Positions 44,537-52,863 of a stretch of 64,000 bases of DNA are shown here, one piece after another (positions within the stretch are counted from its first letter, which is position 1; every line of letters starts with the position of its first letter). The position numbers were made by a program, and so were the translations under genes. A model generated the notes under the pieces. That model made no database searches and was not told where the DNA came from. It saw only the letters and a program-made list of their open reading frames with translations. The DNA comes from Sporanaerobium hydrogeniformans (GTDB lineage Bacteria > Bacillota > Clostridia > Lachnospirales > Cellulosilyticaceae), in contig NZ_PEDL01000001.1 of assembly GCF_002735925.1 (NCBI RefSeq), forward strand, positions 1 to 64,000. Direction: 5' to 3'.

Positions 44537-45323
44537 GAAACAATTACTACTTATTTTACTTTGTTTTACTGTGTTTCTAGGCTTTTCATCTTGTTTGCTA
44601 GCAATGGAAACGACCCATGTAAAGGATCAACTAGGGTTCTTTACAGCAAAGGAATTACAAAATCTAGAAGCAATGATTGAAGAGGTTAGGTCAGATTATA
44701 ACTTTGATACAGTGATTGTAACCATAGATGATACACAAGGGAAGTCTTCAAGGGATTTTGCAGATGACTACTTTGACTATGGGGGTTATGGTATAGGAGA
44801 AGAACGTTCAGGTATCTTACTCCTTATTAACGGGAAGGAGCGAGAAGTTTGGCTTTCTACGAGAGGAAAAGGATTGGACTTTTTCCCACAAAATGAAATA
44901 GATACACAGGTAGAGAAGCTTGTCTCTTATTTAGGTGATAGTGAAGACGAGAATGCGCGTTATAATGGGTGTAAAAATTTTATAGAAAATGTAAAAAGCA
45001 TTTGTAGAAGGAATACCTTAAGTTATGGAGGTAAAGTTTTAGTTCTTTTAAAGTCCCCTTTTACGTATATAATAGCTTTTATTGTAGCTTTCATAGTTAC
45101 ACTAGTTAAGACACTAGGTAGCAAAGGTTGTGTAACCGTTAATCATTTAACTTATGAGGAAGACAAAGGACTTAAGCTAACCCATCGTAAAGATAACTAT
45201 TTAAGAGAACATACCACACGAATAAAGCTTGAAAAGCAAGACAAGAATAACGGCTCTTCAGGAGGAGGAACTCATAGGAGTAGTAGTGGAGCTACTCATG
45301 GTGGGGGTGGTGGTAAGTTTTAA
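44520..45323 (+). CDS. TPM-domain membrane protein (YdjH-like)
   Basis: A 267-residue protein. A signal or first helix (LLLILLCFTVFLGFSSCLLA) is followed by the TPM/Psb32 domain, residues 30-160: VKDQLGFFTAKELQNLEAMI, FDTVIVTIDDTQGKSSRDFA, DYFDYGGYGIGEERSGILLL and REVWLSTRGKG. Then one transmembrane segment (about 178-200) and a charged tail ending in a Ser/Gly/His-rich stretch (GATHGGGGGKF). TPM domains occur in stress-related membrane proteins. Third gene of the YdjI-YdjG-YdjH-like operon; GTG start inside the previous gene. Confidence 0.85.
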   Translation: MLSLYKKQLLLILLCFTVFLGFSSCLLAMETTHVKDQLGFFTAKELQNLEAMIEEVRSDYNFDTVIVTIDDTQGKSSRDFADDYFDYGGYGIGEERSGILLLINGKEREVWLSTRGKGLDFFPQNEIDTQVEKLVSYLGDSEDENARYNGCKNFIENVKSICRRNTLSYGGKVLVLLKSPFTYIIAFIVAFIVTLVKTLGSKGCVTVNHLTYEEDKGLKLTHRKDNYLREHTTRIKLEKQDKNNGSSGGGTHRSSSGATHGGGGGKF

Positions 45324-45353
45324 ACTACCATAAAAAGTACTCAGCTTTATAGG

Positions 45354-45902
45354 CTAAAAAAGTGCTTTTATGGCAATAAGTACAAGGATACATCCACCCA
45401 AAAGTTGTGCTTTGTTTTCTAAAAGTGAGCCAAACTTTTTTCCAATATAAACAGCTAAATAGCTACAGACAAAAGTGGTTAAACTAATAAGTGTAATAGC
45501 TGCAAAGATATTAACACTTAGTGTACTAAAACCCACACCTACAGCTAAAGCGTCGATGCTTGTTGCAATAGCCTGAGTAAAAAGTAACTGATAAGTAAGT
45601 GGGGTATTATTTTCTTTGCACTTTTCTTCAGTGCAAAAAGCATCCTTCAACATTTTTATACCAATTGCTCCTAGGATGAGAAAAACAATAAAGCGTGAAT
45701 AGCGTGTGATGTATTGGGCAAAAAATTCACCTGTAAAATAACCAATAAGTGGCATTAATCCTTGAAAAAAGCCAAAGAATAGTGGCATTGCAAGACGCTT
45801 TTTAAGAGTTAGGTTTTTAAAAACCATACTATTGGATAGACAAACACCTACTGCATCCATACTTAAGCCTATGCCTATTAAAATAATTTCTAAACTATTC
45901 AT
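45354..45902 (-). CDS. mntP: Manganese efflux pump MntP
   Basis: A 182-residue membrane protein of six helices with a repeated motif: GIGLSMDAVGVCLSN at the N-terminus and QAIATSIDALAVGVGFS in the second half (about residues 110-126). The Asp pair in SMDA and SIDA is that of MntP exporters. A yybP-ykoY manganese riboswitch lies directly upstream, which supports the function. AAGGAGAT ribosome binding site. Confidence 0.93.
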   Translation of the reverse strand: MNSLEIILIGIGLSMDAVGVCLSNSMVFKNLTLKKRLAMPLFFGFFQGLMPLIGYFTGEFFAQYITRYSRFIVFLILGAIGIKMLKDAFCTEEKCKENNTPLTYQLLFTQAIATSIDALAVGVGFSTLSVNIFAAITLISLTTFVCSYLAVYIGKKFGSLLENKAQLLGGCILVLIAIKALF

Positions 45903-45988
45903 TTTTTAATCTCCTTTAATGGTAAATATTTTAACAACTTTAGGAAAAGTCTTATGAGAAAAAGTTACTTATACTATTTCCAGTTTGG

Positions 45989-46042
45989 CAAAAATAAAAC
46001 AAGACTCATGCATAGCTTTTAATAGGCTATACATGAGTCTTG
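45989..46042 (-). terminator. Riboswitch-controlled terminator upstream of mntP
   Basis: On the minus strand ACAAGACTCATGTATAGC (46042-46025) pairs with GCTATGCATGAGTCTTGT (46016-45999), followed by TTTATTTT. Its 5' arm contains the CTCATG needed for riboswitch helix P1, so the two structures exclude each other. Confidence 0.88.
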
Positions 46043-46122
46043 TTCATTAAGGCAAACCAGGCCAACGGCCATTATGTTGACTTGCCACGTCTACAAAAGT
46101 ATCCGCAAACTACTCCCTCATG
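46032..46122 (-). promoter_or_regulatory. yybP-ykoY (Mn2+) riboswitch
   Basis: Minus-strand RNA begins CATGAGGGAGUAG, then has GUCAACAUAAUGGCC and UGGUUUGCC and ends with the AACAAGACUC strand: all are yybP-ykoY hallmarks. P1 is CATGAG (46122-46117) with CTCATG (46037-46032). Bound Mn2+ would stabilise P1, block the terminator and turn mntP on. A promoter (TTGTAT, 17 bases, TATACT on the minus strand) lies just upstream, near 46140-46175. Confidence 0.9.
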
Positions 46123-46342
46123 AAGTATTATTAAAGAAGTATACTATAAATCTTACTAAAATACAACTATAAGCTGAGCTATAAAAAAGGAAAATAGCTA
46201 AATGGTAAGAAAAATTTAAAAATATAAAGACATGCAATGAATAGTGAACAATATATGGTATAATTTTAAAACAGACTTGCTATTTAAGAAATGGTACTCT
46301 AAAATAAGTGAAAACATAGTAAATTATAAGGAGGAAATAGGG

Positions 46343-47620
46343 ATGACTATTATAGAAGCTGCAAAAAAAGCAAGAGAAGCAGCTATTTGTTTAGCTGCTG
46401 TAGGGAGTGATGAAAAAAACAAGGCTCTTATGGCTATTGCAAAGGCACTAGAAGAAAATAAAGAAGCTATAGAAAAAGCAAATGCCATAGATAGAGTGAA
46501 CAGTGAGAAAGAACAAGTAGCCTTACCTCTTCTAAAACGTCTTAAATTTGATGATGCAAAGAGAAAGGATGTAATCGCAGGGATAGAAAGTCTTTGTAAT
46601 TTAGAAGATCCTGTAGGCAAGGTACAACTTCGAACAGAGCTAGATACAGAGCTTATTTTAACGCGTGTAGCTTGTCCTATTGGTGTAGTAGGGATTATTT
46701 TTGAGTCACGTCCAGATGCCCTAGTCCAGATTTCAACTCTTTGTCTAAAAAGTGGAAATGGAGTTTTATTAAAAGGAGGGAGTGAGGCTAAGGAAACGAA
46801 TCGTATTCTTTTTGAAATTATTAAAGAAGCTTCTCTTAAAGCAGGTATGCCAGAGGGGTGGATTGCTTTAATGGAAAGTAGAGAAGATGTAAGTGCTATC
46901 TTAAAATTAGATAAGTATATAGATCTTTTAGTGCCTAGAGGCTCTAATGACTTTGTAAGTTATATTATGAAAAATACCAATATCCCTGTAATCGGTCATG
47001 CAGATGGGATTTGCCACACCTATGTGGATAAAGAGGCGGATTTAGATATGGCAGTAAAGGTAGTTGTGGATTCTAAAACACAATATGTAGTGGTATGCAA
47101 TGCTCTAGAAACTTTACTTGTTCACAAAGAAATTGCTCCTTTTTTCTTACCTCAATTAAAACAAGCAATGGATGAAAAAAAGGTAAAGCTTAAAGGCTGT
47201 GCACGAACACGTGAAATAATCGAAGTGGAAGAGGCAACAGAAGAAGATTGGCAGACAGAATATCTGGATTACATGCTTTCTATTAAAGTGGTGGAAAGTA
47301 TAAAGGAAGCTATTGACCATATTAATACTTATGGTTCAGGTCATACAGATTGTATTATAACAACCAATGAGGATACTGCACAAACTTTTATGATGCTTGT
47401 AGATTCTGGTAATGTATTTCATAATGTATCGACACGTTTTAGTGATGGTTTTCGTTATGGTTTTGGAGCAGAAGTAGGTGTAAGTACTTCTAAAATTCAT
47501 GCCAGAGGGCCGGTAGGGTTAGAAGGACTTTTAATTTATAAGTACAAATTAGTAGGTAAAGGGCATATTGTAGAAGATTATGCCAGTGGTGATAAGCATT
47601 TTACACATAAAAAATTATGA
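46343..47620 (+). CDS. proA: Gamma-glutamyl phosphate reductase
   Basis: A 425-residue NADPH-dependent enzyme, second step of proline synthesis. Motifs: VACPIGVVGIIFESRPDALVQ (about 106-126, shortened here), KSGNGVLLKGGSEAKETN, DLLVPRGSNDFVSYIM, and the catalytic Cys in YVVVCNALETLLVH (about 252). The end ARGPVGLEGLLIYKYKL is family-typical. The start at 46343 has a perfect AAGGAGG; the frame continues upstream to 46244 but without ribosome binding site. No proB (glutamate kinase) gene is adjacent. Confidence 0.96.
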   Translation: MTIIEAAKKAREAAICLAAVGSDEKNKALMAIAKALEENKEAIEKANAIDRVNSEKEQVALPLLKRLKFDDAKRKDVIAGIESLCNLEDPVGKVQLRTELDTELILTRVACPIGVVGIIFESRPDALVQISTLCLKSGNGVLLKGGSEAKETNRILFEIIKEASLKAGMPEGWIALMESREDVSAILKLDKYIDLLVPRGSNDFVSYIMKNTNIPVIGHADGICHTYVDKEADLDMAVKVVVDSKTQYVVVCNALETLLVHKEIAPFFLPQLKQAMDEKKVKLKGCARTREIIEVEEATEEDWQTEYLDYMLSIKVVESIKEAIDHINTYGSGHTDCIITTNEDTAQTFMMLVDSGNVFHNVSTRFSDGFRYGFGAEVGVSTSKIHARGPVGLEGLLIYKYKLVGKGHIVEDYASGDKHFTHKKL

Positions 47621-47813
47621 GTTGGTGGCTATAATAGGATATTTAGATGGGAACACTTAGTTAGTTGAGTTAAGGAGAAATGGCAAGAGGTTAGAAATCA
47701 ACTGATAGAGCTACTTGCAAATCGCCAAGGCTATATTACAGAAGAAAAAACAGAACATATTTGAGAGATTAAAAAGCTTATGGCGTGAGAAAGTAGGTTG
47801 GGAGGTTTTAAAG
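47621..47813. other. Gap between proA and sigH
   Basis: About 190 bases without a supported gene. A frame without start codon (47674 to about 47764) would read KWQEVRNQLIELLANRQGYI; it may be a decayed gene end. The sigH open frame also extends up through here without a ribosome binding site. No terminator was seen after proA. Confidence 0.3.
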
Positions 47814-48452
47814 ATGACAGATAGTTATGATATGCTAGAACAAATGACCGATGAGGAACTCATTACAGCCCATCGCCTAGGAAATAAAGAAGCTATCGAA
47901 GTACTAGTTAAGCGTTATAAGCGCTTTGTACGTCATAAAATAAAGGCTAATTTTTTCATAGGGGCAGACAAGGAAGATTTAATTCAAGAGGGAATGATAG
48001 GGCTTTATAAAGCAATTTGTGACTACAATATGCACAAAGAAGCTAGTTTTAAATCTTTTGCAAGTATCTGTATTAGTCGCCAAATTAGTACAGCTTTTAA
48101 ATCAGTATCGAGACAAAAACATATTCCTCTTAATTCCAGCATTTCACTTAATATTCCTATAAGTAATAGAAATAGTGATGAAGATGAAGAAAATATCACC
48201 TTAATGGATGTCATTAAAATGAACGGTGCTTTTACACCAGAGGATGAACTCATTGACCAAGAGAATGTAGAAATCTTAAATGAAAATATTAAAAAGAAAC
48301 TAAGTAGTTTAGAATGGCAAGTATTAGAGCTTCATACACAGGGGAAAAATTATCATGAGATTGCCAAGGAGTTAGATAAGTCTGTTAAATCAATTGATAA
48401 TGCCCTACAACGTATTAAGAAAAAATTAGATATTATTTGTTATCCACATTAA
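47814..48452 (+). CDS. sigH: RNA polymerase sporulation sigma factor SigH
   Basis: A 212-residue sigma-70 family protein that starts the sporulation programme. Region 2: MTDEELITAHRLGNKEAIEV, then FFIGADKEDLIQEGMIGLYK and FKSFASICISRQISTA, SRQKHIPLNSSISLN. Region 4: LEWQVLELHTQGKNYHEIAK and KSIDNALQRIKKKL. Nearly every landmark of B. subtilis SigH is present. I chose the ATG at 47814 because GGGAGG precedes it by 9 bases and the family N-terminus fits; the longer frame from 47715 is rejected. Confidence 0.95.
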   Translation: MTDSYDMLEQMTDEELITAHRLGNKEAIEVLVKRYKRFVRHKIKANFFIGADKEDLIQEGMIGLYKAICDYNMHKEASFKSFASICISRQISTAFKSVSRQKHIPLNSSISLNIPISNRNSDEDEENITLMDVIKMNGAFTPEDELIDQENVEILNENIKKKLSSLEWQVLELHTQGKNYHEIAKELDKSVKSIDNALQRIKKKLDIICYPH

Positions 48453-48490
48453 AAAAACCGGTAGAGCCTTTAAAGGCCACCGGTTTTTGT
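48451..48490. terminator. Bidirectional terminator after sigH
   Basis: ACCGGT (48457-48462) pairs with ACCGGT (48479-48484), inner GCCTTTAAAGGC, flanked by A- and T-runs. It serves both sigH and the minus-strand Cys-rich gene. Confidence 0.88.
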
Positions 48491-48503
48491 ACTTAACTTG
48501 TTA

Positions 48504-48857
48504 TTAATAGCAACGTGGAAGTACATCTTCGATGTTATCGATACGACTTAAGTTGAAGTAAACAACGCGGTTTGTACAGTAGTTGATAGCTTTAATAAAA
48601 CAATCGCCGATACCAACTATAACAACACACATTTTACAACCACCAGAATGAATGATAGCGCGTTGATTAGTTAATTGTCTAGCAGCTTCTTTTAAGCTAT
48701 CTTGACAGTAAAGATCATTACAATTGTAGCAAGGGCTAGAAATCCCGCCTTCACCTACAGGACCACAGCTAGGATTGCATTTTCTTTCTTCTGTATTGCA
48801 AAGACAATTATTAGGACGAGTATAAAAATTTCCACAGCTTTTTCCACAACAACTCAT
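48504..48857 (-). CDS. Cysteine-rich protein, long paralogue
   Basis: A 117-residue protein with about 17 Cys. The N-terminal half (MSCCGKSCGNFYTRPNNCLC, later CNPSC and CYNCNDLYC) is Cys-rich and of no known family. The C-terminal 55 residues (NQRAIIHSGGCKMCVVIVGI, then FNLSRIDNIEDVLPRC) match the neighbouring 63-residue protein closely. A compact domain of two beta strands with metal-binding CxxC is likely. Strong AAGGAGG site. Function unknown; Cys-rich proteins of this kind are often spore coat or metal-binding proteins (guess). Confidence 0.75.
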   Translation of the reverse strand: MSCCGKSCGNFYTRPNNCLCNTEERKCNPSCGPVGEGGISSPCYNCNDLYCQDSLKEAARQLTNQRAIIHSGGCKMCVVIVGIGDCFIKAINYCTNRVVYFNLSRIDNIEDVLPRCY

Positions 48858-48907
48858 ATTAAATCCTCCTTAAAAAATGTTGGTTACTGTTTATTGACAG
48901 GCTATGA

Positions 48908-49099
48908 TTAGCAAGGTAATACTTCTTCAATATAATCGATACGATCAAAGTTAAAGTATCTGATATTACCACTTCCCATTTCAATTGCTCGGATGTAGCA
49001 TGGGCAAACTTGGGTAATGATAACACAGTAGCAACAACGACCTGTATGAACAACAGCTTTTTGATTAACAAGACAACCTAAATCATTTTGATATGCCAT
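48908..49099 (-). CDS. Cysteine-rich protein, short paralogue
   Basis: A 63-residue protein, MAYQNDLGCLVNQKAVVHTG, then RCCYCVIITQVCPCYIRAIE and FNFDRIDYIEEVLPC. It aligns along almost its full length with the C-terminal domain of the next gene on this strand (shared NQ-A-x-H-x-G-x-C, C-x-I-A-I, YFN-RID-IE-VLP-C). AGGAGG ribosome binding site. About 100 bases upstream on the minus strand is CATACTTTATAG, similar to a sigma-E/K type -10. Function unknown. Confidence 0.75.
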   Translation of the reverse strand: MAYQNDLGCLVNQKAVVHTGRCCYCVIITQVCPCYIRAIEMGSGNIRYFNFDRIDYIEEVLPC

Positions 49100-49256
49100 A
49101 AAAATACCTCCTAGATTATTAATACGCTTAAAAACATATAGAGAAGCGGAATTTTTACCGCATTATTTTTCTCTCACTATAAAGTATGAAACTTTTGGAA
49201 TTTATGTTACAAATAAGTCGAAAAAATAGAGTCTTACTTATTTTCCAAAGAACATT

Positions 49257-49285
49257 TTGCATTTAGGAGACAGATAGGGTATAAT
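49257..49285 (+). promoter_or_regulatory. Promoter of thrC
   Basis: TTGCAT (49257-49262), 17-base spacer, TATAAT (49280-49285). Leader of about 65 bases; no riboswitch or T-box structure seen. Confidence 0.75.
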
Positions 49286-49355
49286 CACATATATAAAAAA
49301 TCAGAATAATTGAGATTATGCTAGCTAAGACTATACAAAGGGGAGATTTTAGACG

Positions 49356-50834
49356 ATGTTTTATACAAGCACAAGAAGTTTTATAGATAATATGACAGCA
49401 ACAAAAGCTATTTTACAAGGTATTTCTGAGGAAGGTGGTTTATTTGTACCTACTAGACTACCTCAAATAGATTTTTCCTTAGAAGAATTATTGAACTGGG
49501 ATTATAAAGAGCTTGCCTATCGTGTCATTCGTTTATTTTTTGATGATATGAAAGAAGAAGATCTTAAATACTGTATTGAAAATGCTTATGACAGCAAATT
49601 TGATACAGACAAAATTGCACCACTTGCATGTGCTAAAAGTGCGAATTTCTTAGAGCTTTTTCATGGACCAACCATTGCATTTAAGGATATGGCACTTTCT
49701 ATCTTGCCTTACTTTATGCTTACTAGCAAAAAGTACAATAAAGAAGAAAAGGATATTGTTATTTTAACAGCTACCTCAGGTGATACTGGTAAAGCTGCTC
49801 TTGAGGGCTTTGCAAATGTAGCTGGTACCAAAATTATTGTTTTCTTTCCACAAGATGGTGTAAGCGATGTGCAAAAAAGACAAATGCTAACACAAGAAGG
49901 AGATAATACCCTTGTTGTAGGTGTAAAAGGTAATTTTGATGATTGTCAAACAGGTGTAAAAGAAATCTTTGGAGATAATGATTTTGCAACAGAATTAAAT
50001 AAAAAAAATTATGCTTTTTCTTCTGCAAACTCGATTAACATCGGACGCCTTGTACCACAAGTAGCTTATTATTTCTCGGCTTATGCGCAGCTTGTTAAAG
50101 CAGGCAAATTAGAATGTGGTAAGCCTATGAATGTCACTGTTCCAACAGGAAACTTTGGTAACATTTTAGCGGCTTATTATGCAAAAAATATGGGACTTCC
50201 AATAAATAAATTTCTTTGCGCATCTAATACCAATAAAGTCCTTTTTGATTTCCTTCAGACAGGAACATATGATAGAAATAGAGAATTTTTCTTAACAGCC
50301 TCACCTTCTATGGATATTCTTATTTCTAGTAACCTTGAAAGACTCCTTTATCATATTAGTGGTGAAAACACAGAGTTAATTAAAGAAATGATGGCAGATC
50401 TTAAAGAAAAAGGTCTATATACCATTACTGATGGAATGAAGGAAAAGTTAAGTGATTTCTATGGTGGCTATGCAGATGATGAAATAACTAAGGCAACTAT
50501 TAAAAAAGTATATGATGAAGAAGGCTATTTAATGGATACACATACAGCTGTAGCTTATGCTACTTATGACAAATATGTAAAGGAAACGGGAGATCAAACA
50601 CCTAATGTGATTGTTTCTACAGCTAGTCCTTATAAATTTACAGGAAGTGTTATGACAGCCATTGATGCTCAATACGAAGGGAAAGATGACTTTACTTTAT
50701 TAGAGGAAATGCATCATCTTATTAAAGGGGATATGCCAAAAGCAATGGATCAAATTGCGACAAGACCTATTAAGCATGATACAATCTGTGAAGTAAGTGA
50801 GATGAAGCATATTGTTAGCCAATTTTTGGTATAA
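49356..50834 (+). CDS. thrC: Threonine synthase
   Basis: A 492-residue PLP enzyme converting O-phosphohomoserine to threonine. The PLP lysine is in FHGPTIAFKDMALS (about residue 111). TATSGDTGKAALEGF, FFPQDGVSDVQKRQM, VPTGNFGNILAAYYA and SASPYKFTGS-like STASPYKFTGSV confirm the long (E. coli/yeast-type) form with the N-terminal STRSFIDNMTATKAIL signature. Ribosome binding site GGGGAG. Monocistronic by appearance. Confidence 0.96.
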   Translation: MFYTSTRSFIDNMTATKAILQGISEEGGLFVPTRLPQIDFSLEELLNWDYKELAYRVIRLFFDDMKEEDLKYCIENAYDSKFDTDKIAPLACAKSANFLELFHGPTIAFKDMALSILPYFMLTSKKYNKEEKDIVILTATSGDTGKAALEGFANVAGTKIIVFFPQDGVSDVQKRQMLTQEGDNTLVVGVKGNFDDCQTGVKEIFGDNDFATELNKKNYAFSSANSINIGRLVPQVAYYFSAYAQLVKAGKLECGKPMNVTVPTGNFGNILAAYYAKNMGLPINKFLCASNTNKVLFDFLQTGTYDRNREFFLTASPSMDILISSNLERLLYHISGENTELIKEMMADLKEKGLYTITDGMKEKLSDFYGGYADDEITKATIKKVYDEEGYLMDTHTAVAYATYDKYVKETGDQTPNVIVSTASPYKFTGSVMTAIDAQYEGKDDFTLLEEMHHLIKGDMPKAMDQIATRPIKHDTICEVSEMKHIVSQFLV

Positions 50835-50899
50835 TATAAGCAACTCCTTAAGGTATATAAAACTGTGGTAAAATGTGTAAAAAATAAGGAGTGGTCAAA

Positions 50900-50962
50900 A
50901 TGCAGGAAGTAAGGTATAATAGTTATGCTAAAGGGGCAAGTATGACCTTAGTAGGGGATTAA
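50900..50962 (+). CDS. Possible 20-residue peptide or gene remnant
   Basis: ATG at 50900 has a good AAGGAGTGG site and encodes MQEVRYNSYAKGASMTLVGD before a TAA. The surrounding gap (50835-51116) has no longer gene. It may be a genuine micro-peptide, a regulatory leader or the start of a gene broken by a stop; the bases downstream do not keep a clear frame. Confidence 0.2.
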   Translation: MQEVRYNSYAKGASMTLVGD

Positions 50963-51116
50963 ACCTTGCTACCTGATATAAAATGTAGAGAGATAAACTC
51001 ACTGATTATACTCTATCTAAAGATAGAAGTAATGGCAGAGTAAATAGTGAGCATCATGTGCTGTACTAGAGTCAAATAGTAAGTACATACTTCAAGTAAA
51101 AAAGGAGAAAATACCA

Positions 51117-51623
51117 ATGACATTATATGAAGAATGGAACAACTACGGAGAAGATTCTAAAGAAAAATCAGTGGAAGAATACAAGAAAGTAGTAGAAGAC
51201 TATCTTGCTAGAGAAAGAGATGTTTACGACTATCTTCTTTCACATAGGGATGAAGTGGTAGAAGGTACTATTTCAGAACTGGGTAAACGTTTTAATATGA
51301 ACGATGTAGAATTCCTAGGTTTTGTGGATGGTATTAATTCAAGTCTTGTAGCTGGAGAATACAATTTAGAAGACTTTAATGGTGAATCAGTTGTTAAATT
51401 AGAATATGATTTAGCTAAGTTATATTGGAACATGTTAGATGCTAAGGCAGAGTGGCTTTATGGACTTCCACAGTGGCAAACTCTTTTAACCGATGAAGAA
51501 AGAGCAACTATTAAAAGAGACTATAACAAAACAAAAACAGTAGTAAAAGAGAAAAAAGTAGGACGTAATGAGCCTTGCCCATGTGGTAGCGGAAAAAAAT
51601 ACAAACAATGTTGTGGAAAATAG
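51117..51623 (+). CDS. SEC-C motif protein
   Basis: A 168-residue protein. Residues 1-140 are helical and acidic ([38 protein letters not shown]). The C-terminus [20 protein letters not shown] (residues 148-167) is a complete SEC-C zinc motif as in SecA. Such proteins may bind ribosomes or SecB-like partners. Similar to clostridial SEC-C/DUF proteins of unknown role. AAGGAG site upstream. Confidence 0.88.
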   Translation: MTLYEEWNNYGEDSKEKSVEEYKKVVEDYLARERDVYDYLLSHRDEVVEGTISELGKRFNMNDVEFLGFVDGINSSLVAGEYNLEDFNGESVVKLEYDLAKLYWNMLDAKAEWLYGLPQWQTLLTDEERATIKRDYNKTKTVVKEKKVGRNEPCPCGSGKKYKQCCGK

Positions 51624-51650
51624 CTGCTCGTTATGAGCAGTTATTTTTTA
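51621..51650 (+). terminator. Terminator after SEC-C gene
   Basis: TAGCTGCTC and GAGCAGTTA with loop GTTAT, then TTTTTT. Confidence 0.83.
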
Positions 51651-51676
51651 AATAAAAGAAAGGAAGTGCATAAAAG

Positions 51677-52177
51677 GTGGATATTAAATGGTCATACTAT
51701 TTAATAGGACTTATTTACATATTAGTAATCGTTTTAAAAATGATTAATAATAGTAAGTCCAAAACATTTAAAGAGCAGTACCCTAAAGCTATTAAGATTT
51801 TAATTTTAAAAAGAGATTTTTTTACAACCGTAAGCCTTTGCTGCACCGTAGGAACATTATTTATTAATGGAGCAGCCTTATGGGGAAATAAGCCATTTAA
51901 TACATCCAGTCTTTTGATTACGTTTTTGGTACTAGGCTTTACGTATTTTAATAGCGTATCAACTCTTTTTATTGACGAGGAAGCTCATAAGGCTTTTTTA
52001 ATAGGTTATGAATTATGTCCAGAAGAGATTGAAAGTCATAAAGTAAAAGTGAAAAAGAATATGAATTTTTATGAAATGAATTTTACTAAAGAAATTGATA
52101 GTTATAATTATATTAAATTTATTTCATTTGGACAAAATAAAAATAAAATTGAATTTTTGTGGGATGTAAAAAAATAA
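51677..52177 (+). CDS. Small membrane protein of unknown function
   Basis: A 166-residue protein. Transmembrane segments: YYLIGLIYILVIVLKMI (residues 6-22), TTVSLCCTVGTLFINGAAL and SSLLITFLVLGFTYFNSV. A cytoplasmic C-terminal region follows, rich in Lys/Asn (KVKVKKNMNFYEMNFTKEID), ending IEFLWDVKK. It resembles YdcA-type/DUF membrane proteins only in shape. GTG start, AGGAAGTG 9 bases upstream. Confidence 0.7.
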   Translation: MDIKWSYYLIGLIYILVIVLKMINNSKSKTFKEQYPKAIKILILKRDFFTTVSLCCTVGTLFINGAALWGNKPFNTSSLLITFLVLGFTYFNSVSTLFIDEEAHKAFLIGYELCPEEIESHKVKVKKNMNFYEMNFTKEIDSYNYIKFISFGQNKNKIEFLWDVKK

Positions 52178-52209
52178 AAAATATTAAATAATAAAGATAA
52201 TAAATAAGT

Positions 52210-52243
52210 AAAGACTCTAGGCAATTAATTGTCTGGGGTTTTT
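52210..52243 (+). terminator. Terminator after small membrane protein gene
   Basis: ACTCTAGGCAA pairs with TTGTCTGGGGT (11 pairs including G-U) with a TTAA loop, then TTTT. Confidence 0.8.
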
Positions 52244-52544
52244 AATTATTGTATAAATTCTACAAAAAAATGAATATATAAGGAGGTATTTTCATGATTA
52301 TGACAAAATATACAAAATATTAACAAATTTCAATAAGACTATTTGTGACAGTATACTAATTATGTAGGAGGATATTGATAAATATGCCCTAACTATATAT
52401 AGAACTTATGTGCACCATAAATATATTAAAATAGTAAATACAAGAGATAGCACTTTATTTTTTATATTAAAGTGATAGAATAGAAGGAGAAATTTAGTTT
52501 ACGATAATTCATAAACTAGTCTAGAAATAAGAAAGGGAATAGTT
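52244..52544. other. Gap upstream of the V-ATPase operon
   Basis: No ordinary gene. Two good ribosome binding sites point at tiny frames: AAGGAGG before ATG at about 52295 (nine codons, then stop) and AGGAGG near 52366 before an ATG that stops after two codons. CACTTTA (52451-52457) and TAAAGTG (52468-52474) form an inverted repeat about 75 bases before the first ATPase gene, a possible operator. The ATPase promoter should lie here. Confidence 0.4.
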
Positions 52545-52862
52545 ATGGAGGATATCATTAAAGAAATTATTAAGATTGATACTGTTGCAGTAGATACTAA
52601 AAAGAAAAGTGAAATGAGTTTAAGGGAAAAACAGCTTCAGTATGAAAATGAAATGAAGACGTATAAAGAAAGTGTAATGGATGCAGCAGAAAAAAAGGCA
52701 GAGGAGCAGTATAATCAAATTGTCGAGATTGGTAAAAAGGAATATGATCTTGAAGAAGAAAAAGCCAAAGAGGCCTCACTACTTGTTGCAAACAAGTATT
52801 TAAAAGTAGAAGCTAGACTACTAGATCAAGTTTTTAATGAACTTTTTAAAGTGGAGGGATAG
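52545..52862 (+). CDS. V-type ATP synthase subunit G/H
   Basis: A 105-residue, almost fully helical protein (MEDIIKEIIKIDTVAVDTKK) with a long Glu/Lys/Ala coiled coil (EKKAEEQYNQIVEIGKKEYD). Size and position as first gene of the operon match the peripheral stalk subunit (G, also called H in archaeal nomenclature) that pairs with E. AAGGGAAT site. Next gene begins at once. Confidence 0.82.
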   Translation: MEDIIKEIIKIDTVAVDTKKKSEMSLREKQLQYENEMKTYKESVMDAAEKKAEEQYNQIVEIGKKEYDLEEEKAKEASLLVANKYLKVEARLLDQVFNELFKVEG

Positions 52863-52863
52863 T

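Noticed and set aside
47674-47764. Startless frame reading KWQEVRNQLIELLANRQGYI upstream of sigH
   Set aside because: About 30 codons between stops with no start; could be a gene remnant, but nothing supports a function.
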